64,000 nt of DNA. Source: Acanthochromis polyacanthus (lineage: Eukaryota; Chordata; Actinopteri; Pomacentridae). The position numbers and the translations under genes were made by a program. The stretch covers positions 36,381,571-36,445,570 of the forward strand of contig NC_067123.1 in NCBI RefSeq assembly GCF_021347895.1, given 5' to 3'. The notes beneath the pieces are model-generated. The model saw nothing but the letters and a program-made list of their open reading frames with translations, was not told the origin of the DNA and did not search any database. Of the stretch, positions 56,122 through 64,000 are shown in pieces; position 1 is the stretch's first letter, and each line of letters opens with the position of its first letter.

Positions 56122-59100
56122 CTGATAACAAACCAGCTGTCTGGCTCTTATATCACTTCATGTTTTACTCTGGATGGAAGCTGTGATGTTCATGTGTTTA
56201 TGAATGACCAAAGTCAATCTCAGATATATTCAGCTTCTCATTTGAAATGGCAAAAGAAAACTTTTCAGCTTCTCCCACTTTGTTTCCAAATGCTGGTGCT
56301 GTTGGTGCTGCTTTCAGAGAGACTGAATGGCTTCATGTTTCCTCTGTTGGCACCCTCTGCACCCCAGAGCTGTTTCAGGGCATCCGGTCACGATTTTACC
56401 CACCGTCAGCCCGTTTTTCACCCCAATATAAAGTCCTGCACCTCTATGGGAAGTAGAATCATGGCTAGAAGTAGAGGGAAGTTAAAGCATGATGCAGTTA
56501 AAATGGCATAAGTCATAGAAAACAAAACAACCAAAGTTGAATGTCTTTTATTCTTCATTTTACAGAATAGAGACTCTAAAAGCTGTGGATATTTTACTCC
56601 GTAGATTTTAGTTTGCGTCCTCATATCTTTCCTCTCTGCTCTGTGTAAACGCATCCTGCAGTTCAGCCCAGTAATGTCTTCACAGTTGCACTGAGGTTTG
56701 GACAAAGTTTGTTTTTGAGAAAAACTGGATAGAATATTTTCAATGACTGACGTAGAACAAAGAGATTTTGATCAAATGTGTCAATTTTAAGCTCACTGTT
56801 AGTGAAGTTTTCTGACAGAAATAAGTTTAGGAATCAACTATCACTTCATTTTTCTGTTTTACAGATTATAGCTCTAATAAATTGTGTAATATTGGTGACA
56901 AAATGCCGTTTAAAACTGCTGGATGGCCTTGGGGGGGCTTGGAAGGTTATTGTATTTATTTCGAAAGAGCTGCAGTTTTCAAGGATCAGAGGGTTTTTGA
57001 AGTTTACACCTTAGAAAGTAAATGGGAAATTGGACTTGAGTGCTCACATTTCTGATTCTGATATGTGCATTGTTTGATTTCTGTAGGAGCCCAAGTTTGT
57101 AAGGCGGACGATTTTGTGTGTTTTTTTTGTCTACTGTAAAGGTATGTGCTAGATCTTACACTGTCCACTGAATGTTTCCCGCCTTGTGCTCCCCTTTTGT
57201 TACGTGATTAAACTACACACAGTGAACAAAGGAACTTCAAGATCTCTGGAGATGGTGTTATACATTTGAGGTTGTTCATGTTTTTCCACATTTTTGCTCC
57301 TGAAGTCCTCAGACACTTCTCCGCTCTTCTTTGTCTTGCTTGGTGTGACACAAAACACAAAGGCTGAGTCAACTTTTATACATTCTACCTGCCTTCAGGT
57401 GTGATTTCTAGATTTCCACAAGTGAGTTTAAACAGACATCACATTCTTGAAGAAAAAAAATGATTTACCCACAGTTTTAAAAGAGTGCCAACCAGCCCAT
57501 TTTTGGGGTTTTGTGTAAAATTATGTCAATTTTGGCTTTTTTCTTCTGCTTTTTTGTGTTTTTTCTAATGCACATGAAGGAAATAAACACGTGTATACCA
57601 AAAACATTTGTAACTGCAACAATTTCTGGGAGAAATGGTCTATTTTCTGGAAAAATTCCAGGAGTGCCAATATTTTCGGCCTTGCTGTATGTGTCGACTG
57701 AATTCACAACGCAGAGAGAAGCCACCCTTTACACTTGTGCAATACTCACAATTGTACCTCAAAAATGGGCAAATGTAACAGAATGGAGGAATGTGTGTAA
57801 GAAAAACACAACCTGATGCAGCACAAGTATGCACTTTCTTTCCCGTTCTGTTGCTCCGTCATGCCTCTTCGTCTTTCCAACCCCTCTGCTGTGTGATTCA
57901 TGTTGTTTAGCACAGAACTCGGCATGCATGTGTGCACTTTGTCATCATTTGTGCCTCTAAATGCTGCACGTAAACAGATGTCTGTCTTCAAGTACATTAC
58001 AGGCTCCTCTTAAGGAATTACCGTTTAGCTGCAGTGCGCCTTCGTCAGTGTGATTCAGTGAAAACACGCCGTCGCTCGCACAGATGTGCCAGACGGACGC
58101 ATTCCTGCATCAGACCTGCACCGCAAAAGAGTCAGACGTGTAAACGACACGCTGCACACTTTCTCACAGTGCCACCCAGACACGCACACACCCACAGTGT
58201 GACGCAGACGATCTGAAGGGCCTCATCTCGCCTGGCTTTCTTTGGCTGTCTGCTCTGTCTGACCCAGCCTTTTTATACGTCTAATTAAGCAGTCAGACCC
58301 TCCAGCGTGCCATGACATACTCATGGCTGATTTCTAGCCGTGTTTTGTGCCTGTGTCTTCGTCCGGATGGATCGCTTTTTTATCGCAATCTATGAGATAT
58401 TGTTTCCCCATCGAGCCCGTCGCCCCTCCGTCAATGGCGCGTGAGAGTCGAGGGATAATTCACAGAAACATTCAACAGCACCCACTAGACGGTTTTTGTG
58501 GGAAGCCGGCGAGTGAATGACTTTTAGGCGGGGAAGAAATTTTCAGACAATGTTCATTTGTGGGGAGATGTTGGACTGAGCATTCCCAGGCAAGATCTGT
58601 GACAAAAAGGGAAAGTCAAGAGATTCCTTTTCAAGCTTCTGCGCTATTTTTTGCACCAGTCTGTGCATATGTTTAGAAACTCGCTGCACACGTGTGTTTT
58701 TAGTGGATTTCCACGGTCCGCCGGGAAAGGACGACACACTTCGCCCTCCTGTCTGGCCGTTTTCCCCTCGACCCCTCCTGACTGAGTCCCGACCTCTGAG
58801 CTCTCATCAAAAAGGGAGGCCAAGAGGTTAAACTCAGCAAACCAGCAGGTCAACAACCTTTTATCCAGCTCTGACCCTCCACCACCGAGTTTAGCAATGA
58901 ACGGGCCAGCTCGTTTCACACTTACATTTCATAACTTTTTGAGAAACTCTTCAGTCCAAGACGCTTTATTGTCTCAGATGCGTTAAAAAATGCAAAAAGT
59001 TGTGAAGACTTTGACGTGAAAACAATAAATTTGCAATCTTTTGCTCATTTTGCATCCACATGTTTTCATATTTAGTGATAGAAACCAATTAAAAGCTCTT

Positions 59101-60353
59101 CCTACAGCATTATCTTGATGTAGTCGCACTTAACTTGAATATTTCCGCTGAAATATTGTACTTCTTACTCTTAAACATTTGGGAGAGTCAATATAGTAGT
59201 TGCTGGCAGTTTTAAGATTAAAATTGCTTTCGAAAACACACAATAATCGTCTATATCATGATATCTGTACCTCTATGGAAAGAGCACAACCATGACTAGA
59301 AGTAAAGAGGACTTAAAAGTGTCTTCTTTTGCAGTATAGGACAGTTAGAATGCCATAGATATCAAGAAAAATCTCACATCTCATGCCTGCTCTGTGTAAA
59401 CACAGATCAGCTGAGAAGTCCCTGAGTTTTTGTCTCATGACTGTTGCTCACACTCGTGGCCCAAATGGCTATGATGTGTAATTTTAGTGATCCACAGGCT
59501 TGAAACATGTTAGAAAATGAGTTAAAATGGGTAAAGATGCCCCCCTGTTGCCTATCAGTCAGCCAAAGTGCAAGAAAGTTTGCCATCAAGTAGGTAATGT
59601 TTGCCTACTAACCATTTCAAAATGTATAATAATTGCACAATGAATGCATGTGAAGAACTGGAGGTTGTGATTGTTTCTGTGTATGGCCAGTTCTAACAAA
59701 AAATCTTCAAATAGTACATGGAAAATTGACAAACTATGAAAAGTCATGCTTTTCCAGTTTCACAAGACCTTCCTGAATGCTTTCACTTGCCGATTTAAAT
59801 CATTTTTAATACCTTAAGCTGATTATGCGCCTGAACTTTACCTTAAATATGATTCTGAATGCAGGAATTTTAATTGGAGGCGAGCATTCAGTCGTCGTGC
59901 TGCTTTAGCTGAAGGATCCGAGCACTTCTTCCGCCACTCGACGTCCATCTCGGGCAAGAAATAATGGTATTAAAGCATCGGGGTGTGTCGGCGTGAAAAA
60001 AAACAAGCAGCGGGGTTTCACAGGTGTCTTTATGAGAAATCCCAGCGGCCTGCGAGGAAGCAGAGCAACAATCAGAGGGTCAGAGGTCAAACAACTTGTG
60101 GGTTTAAAAGGCCATCAACGAGGGTCACACAGAGCGACCTCCTCCCACACACACACACACACACACACACAAATGCAAACACTCATCAGAGAGGAAGTGA
60201 ATATTGTCCGTCTGCCCCGAGGTCACGTCTCTCGATGTCACACTTAATTTCTGACCTCAAACAGGCCGAGAACCTTGATTTATTCCTTGTGGGTGCTTTT
60301 CATTGTGTTATCTTGATAAATAGCATCCGGTACGCTGCTCTATTTATGCAGAT
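56122..60353. other. Intergenic DNA, no gene recognised
   Basis: Frames here are short or overlap repeats. The stretches near 56440-56660 and 59265-59405 share words (CCTCTATGGGAAG, GACTAGAAGTA, CTGCTCTGTGTAAAC) and seem to be two diverged copies of an unidentified repeat. Less AT-rich patches at 58030-58240, 58340-58560, 58690-58920 and 59880-60110 might be conserved non-coding DNA. An (AC)n microsatellite lies near 60149-60171. Confidence 0.35.
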
Positions 60354-61290
60354 CAGCGGTGACAAACTCATCAGGGGCCACGTTCAGCCCAGTTCGATCT
60401 CTAGTGACCAGTAAATGCATCAGTTAATCATTTACACATTAGAAAGGAACACAACATTTAGTAACAGGTATCCGGAACTGAATGATGAAGTATTTTACTT
60501 TTAAAAAAGACAAAACAACAACAAAAACAAGACAAAATATTACAAAAATGATACACAAATGACAAAAGTGAGAAACAAAATGACAAACGATTTAGACAAA
60601 TGACACGAAAAAAACAAAAAAGTGGCAAAAAAACTGACAAAAAAGTAACAAAGCGACAAAAAAAATGGACAAATGAGACAAAATATGACAGAAATGTGAA
60701 ACAATATGACAAAAATTAGAAACAAAACACTAAAAACATGAGACAAATAGTAAACGTCAGACAAAACATTAAAAACAAGACAAAATATTACAAAAATGAG
60801 ACACAAACGAGAAAAGCAAGAAACAGGATGACAAAAAATTTGACCAAAAAGTTACAAAGATGGATAAATGAGACAAAAAAATGACTAAAAACATAAAACA
60901 ATATGACAAAAACTAAGCACAAAACAATGAATAAAGCAAGACACAAAATGACAAGAATGAGATTTAAAAAGACACAAGACAAAAAGGAAACACAAAACGA
61001 CAAAAACGAGAAACAAAACGACAAAACCCCCAGACAAACGGTAAAAATCAGACAGCAAAACAGCAAAAACAAGTCAAAATGTTCCAAAAATGAGACACAA
61101 AATGACAAAAGAATACTAAGCAATCTAGTATTTTACTTTGTGATCAAAGCAACTTATCAAGGTCTAGAAATTATTTTAAATTTAAAGTTGTGCAAGTTTA
61201 CAAATTGCAGTTAATGTTACATTCTGAGGGCCGGACTGGACCCTCTGGAGGACTGGTTTTGGTCCGCGGGCCGCATGTTTGACACCCCTG
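60354..61290 (+). mobile_element. hAT-type element, both ends present
   Basis: Left end CAGCGGTGACAAACTCATC and right end GCATGTTTGACACCCCTG are the hAT CAGGGGTGTCAAAC termini. Flanks ATGCAGAT and CTGTAGAT (6 of 8 alike) look like a decayed 8-bp target duplication. The interior (60510-61120) is an ACAAAATGAC-rich minisatellite in place of a transposase. Long frames on both strands in this part are composition artefacts. Confidence 0.82.
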
Positions 61291-63055
61291 CTGTAGATGA
61301 GCATTTATAATCGTAGGATAAATATAAAGAAATCTGGAACCTATGCCGATGATGACGATGATTCAGTCTGTTTCCAGTAAGATTAAAAAGCCAACAAATA
61401 TGTCTTTATATCTAACAACATATGTATTTTAGTAACAAATGTAACTGCAATTTAATATGCTGTCTATCTATAGTCATATTTGACGCTTAACAAAAAAATT
61501 AAAAATACCAGCGAACGCCAGTTTTAACAAATTTTCTGCAATTAAACTGTTTTTGTTTAAACATAATTTTCTCTACTGAGAAACACGTTTCTTTGCTTCA
61601 TAACCAGGACGGGATTTTCTCATCAGGGCCGCTCATTTTTTTGGATACGAGCGCCAGTGACTTTGGCACAGACACAAAAAAAACAAAGAGAGAAACGGGA
61701 TGCAAAGAGAGACATTAGTCCTGAATCAAGCTGTTGCTGTCATGTGGCTTCAACCTTTCAGCTACTGGACGTCTGAAGAATCCAAATGCCTTTTCTCTGC
61801 CACTTCCGATTGGAGCTGCAGCGGTAAAAGTTCAAGTTTAGGATGTTCAAGCTGTAAATCTACACCGTTTTGTTCCTCTTGCGTCGACATGTTCCAATAT
61901 TCAGTGATGGAAAGTAACTCGGAGCTGTTAATTAGACATTTTATTTGACTGCAATCTCTTAGACACTTGAGTATTTCCGTTTTATTGTTGTACTTTTTAC
62001 TCCTACATGTATTTTAGGGTCAAAATCAGCATCACTACTTCTGATCAAAGCTCCAGTGGTTCAATGATTAAAAAGAAAAAGTCTTTTAGTGTAATTTTTT
62101 ACAAATACAAAACCCCAAAAATATCAGATTCCAGCTTTTGAAATTTCAATATTTTCCAGGTCCTTTCCACTTATACAGTAAACTGTTTTTGTTTTGGGTT
62201 GAGGATAAAAGAAGACATTTGAGAGTGTCATCTTGGGCTTTTGGAAAACACTGACTGATGTTTTTCACCATTTTCGGACATTTTATTAACAAACAATCAG
62301 TCCAATAATTGAGAAAACAATCAACATATTAATCGGCAATAAAAACAAACAGTTGCAGCTCTGCTTCTGATCATCCATTAGTGGACAGAATTCTTTGTGT
62401 TTCTTCTCTCAAGTGATTTTTTCCCCTATAAAACCGTATAAATTGTACTTGTTCTTAGTGTTTAAACGGTTAAAGATGACTGTATGTTTGGGGAAAAAAA
62501 CCTCTGATTTTAACTTGTTTCCTCTCAGGTTAGTTTGTGTTCAGACAGACAGGATTCCTCTGCAGACGTTTCATCACCGTGAACGCTCAGACGAGCTTTT
62601 CTGCCGTTGAACTTGAACCCAGTCGCCTCACGCTGCCTGATTTCACGGCTGCAGCCTCGAGCCCCTCGCCCTGCCTCCCCCCTCCGCCTCCCCCTCAGCA
62701 CCATGCCCGTCTTTGTGAAGCTGTCTTCCTTGACTTTCCACATCCCCCGTCTGGCCCTCCTCAGCCTTCTCTTCCATGCCTGCCTCCCCCCTCCTTCACC
62801 CTCCCGCTCAGCCATTCTTCACTTCTGGGTCGGGGGGCTCCGGGAGACGGCCTATAGGGGGGGAGACTCGCAATACAGAATGCTAATCAGGCCCACGGCG
62901 GCACTTCCCACGATTTTCCTCCCAGACAGGAGCTTTTGTTTTGTTATTGATTCCGCCGTAATCAGACGGTTCCCGTAACTTTCCTGCCGTCTGGAGGCCG
63001 ATGTGCGGCTCGGGGCCTACCTTATGGTGCGTTCAAAGGCGGCGTCTGCACTGTT
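61291..63055. other. Intergenic DNA, nothing recognised
   Basis: A GC- and C+T-rich patch at 62620-62900 gives overlapping proline-rich frames on both strands. None has splice sites or recognisable domains. Confidence 0.35.
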
Positions 63056-63855
63056 TGTTCTCATGTTTACCACTTATGCTTCCACCAGGAGTGAGACTTC
63101 TGCACTCTTATAAAGGATTTGGTTGCCTTAAATGTTACACTTTTGATTTTAATCTTCATCTGTGTGAATTCTCTGCAAGCACAGTGAGGCGTTAGATGTT
63201 TATCGTGTTGAAAATGATGTCAAATCAAACTAGAGTTGCCTTTGATCTTGGCCTCTCTGTAATTTGGCTCTTGTAAGAGACAACTTAATAGGTCTTGCAG
63301 ATGATTTTTAAGGTTGTTTTAAGGTGCTTTTGCCCTGTGGTTTGGTGCAGCATCGCTCATATTTATTAGTTCAGGCAGCAGAATACAGTCAGATGACCAA
63401 CCAGCAGCGTCTTAAAAGCTGCGTTAAATGTTGTTTCATGAAGCCAGAAATGTGCAAACTCTAATGTTTATCACTTGTGCTTGCAACAGTAGTGAGATTT
63501 TTGCCCTCTGAAAAGATTTTGACACCTAAATGTTCCTATTTATGCTTAAATCTTAATCTGCGTGAATTCTCTGCAAACACAGTGAGATGGTAGATGCTAT
63601 TATATGTTTGTCTTGTTGAAAATTACCTGAAATCAAACTAGAATTGGCCTTGATCTTGATGTCTCTGTGATTAGGCTCCTATAAGAGACGGCACTCTTTA
63701 CAATTGGTCTTGCAGCTCATTCTTAAGCTTGTGTTTTTCACATTAGAAATTCTGCCTAATGTTTTACACTGAAGTGTTTTTGTCCTTTAGTTTAGTGAAA
63801 CTTTGCTCATATTTATTAATCTAAGCAACAGGATACTGTAAGATGACTAACTATC
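63056..63855 (+). repeat. Tandem duplication of a ~400-bp segment
   Basis: The segment 63056-63405 recurs diverged at 63459-63855. Shared landmarks in the same order: 'GTGAATTCTCTGCAAGCACAG'-like (TGAATTCTCTGCAA), 'AATCAAACTAGA', 'TTGATCTTG', 'GTCTTGCAG', 'GCTCATATTTATTA', 'AGATGAC'. No coding potential. Confidence 0.75.
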
Positions 63856-63968
63856 TAAACTTTAAAGACCATAAATGAACTGTATTATCAACCAGCCCAT
63901 TCAGTCCAAGTTATTTTAGCTTCAGTTTGTGAGATGATTAACCATCCCCCTCTTTCTTTATGTTTCAG

Positions 63969-64000
63969 ACTTTACATTTTTCTACGACGTCATAGATTAT
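63969..64000 (+). other. Possible exon start cut by window edge
   Basis: A strong acceptor (CCCCCTCTTTCTTTATG then TTTCAG) precedes 63969, and the 32 bases to the edge are open in two frames, one reading FTFFYDVIDY. The protein is not recognised. May be the first visible internal exon of a downstream gene or chance. Confidence 0.3.

Noticed and set aside
56038..56511. 157-codon frame
   Set aside because: It begins inside the inverted end of the TIR element at 55545-56121, has no recognisable domain and mixes repeat with unique sequence.
60458..61214. Several hydrophobic (- strand) and Lys/Asn-rich (+ strand) frames
   Set aside because: Composition artefacts of the ACAAAATGAC-type minisatellite inside a hAT element.
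62525..62978. Overlapping 96-123 codon frames in a GC-rich patch
   Set aside because: Proline-rich readings in three frames on both strands with no start context, splice sites or domains. C+T-rich composition explains them.
44864..64000. One gene joining the ATG exon at 44864 to the possible exon at 63969
   Set aside because: The first exon ends in phase 0, and reading 63969 in that phase meets TAG after eight codons. A direct join is not supported.

Overview
This window comes from a vertebrate nuclear genome, almost certainly a teleost fish and probably a percomorph. Genes are split by GT-AG introns, the background is AT-rich, and the intergenic DNA is full of short DNA-transposon derivatives and tRNA-derived SINEs of the kinds common in teleosts. 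Two protein-coding genes can be read completely, both on the + strand, head to tail. No rRNA, tRNA, CRISPR or prokaryotic feature is present.

Layout. 0-3.5 kb holds no gene; it has a hAT fragment and a ~130-bp tandem repeat carrying CTCF-like motifs. 3.5-9.7 kb is mrpl24 (mitochondrial ribosomal protein L24): an NRF-1-like promoter site, a non-coding first exon and five coding exons giving 216 aa. 9.7-19.6 kb is intergenic and repeat-rich. 19.6-43.9 kb is bcan (brevican), a brain extracellular-matrix chondroitin sulfate proteoglycan. It has 14 coding exons with matching splice phases and gives 1373 aa: signal peptide, Ig, two Link modules, a long acidic central region with a 30-bp coding minisatellite, EGF, C-type lectin, Sushi and a short tail. 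The start codon lies in an exon 9 kb upstream of the rest and supplies only 20 coding bases; this is the only arrangement I found that gives both a good signal peptide and the correct phase. Human MRPL24 and BCAN are neighbours in 1q23.1, which supports brevican rather than neurocan. 44-64 kb has no recognisable gene. It contains a palindrome-bearing promoter-like segment at 44.7-44.9 kb, a five-unit diverged tandem array, several foldback/TIR elements, a nearly complete hAT copy, a tandem duplication, and a possible exon start at the right edge.

The most interesting items are these. (1) Reading through the exon-7 donor of bcan gives a short C-terminus that looks like a GPI-attachment signal, parallel to the GPI-linked brevican isoform known in mammals. 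(2) A ~550-bp TTAA-flanked, piggyBac-like MITE family is present in ten copies between 5 and 35 kb. One copy is split by a second TTAA element, and its empty site can be read from a sister copy. (3) A hAT MITE with an 8-bp target duplication sits 18 bp from a bcan splice acceptor and has duplicated a branch-point-like motif. (4) A ~480-bp UCUUG pentamer array lies against the Sushi exon. (5) A 40-bp near-perfect palindrome carries paired CCAAT and CRE half-sites.

All family assignments come from reading the sequence and from knowledge of the families; no database search was run.
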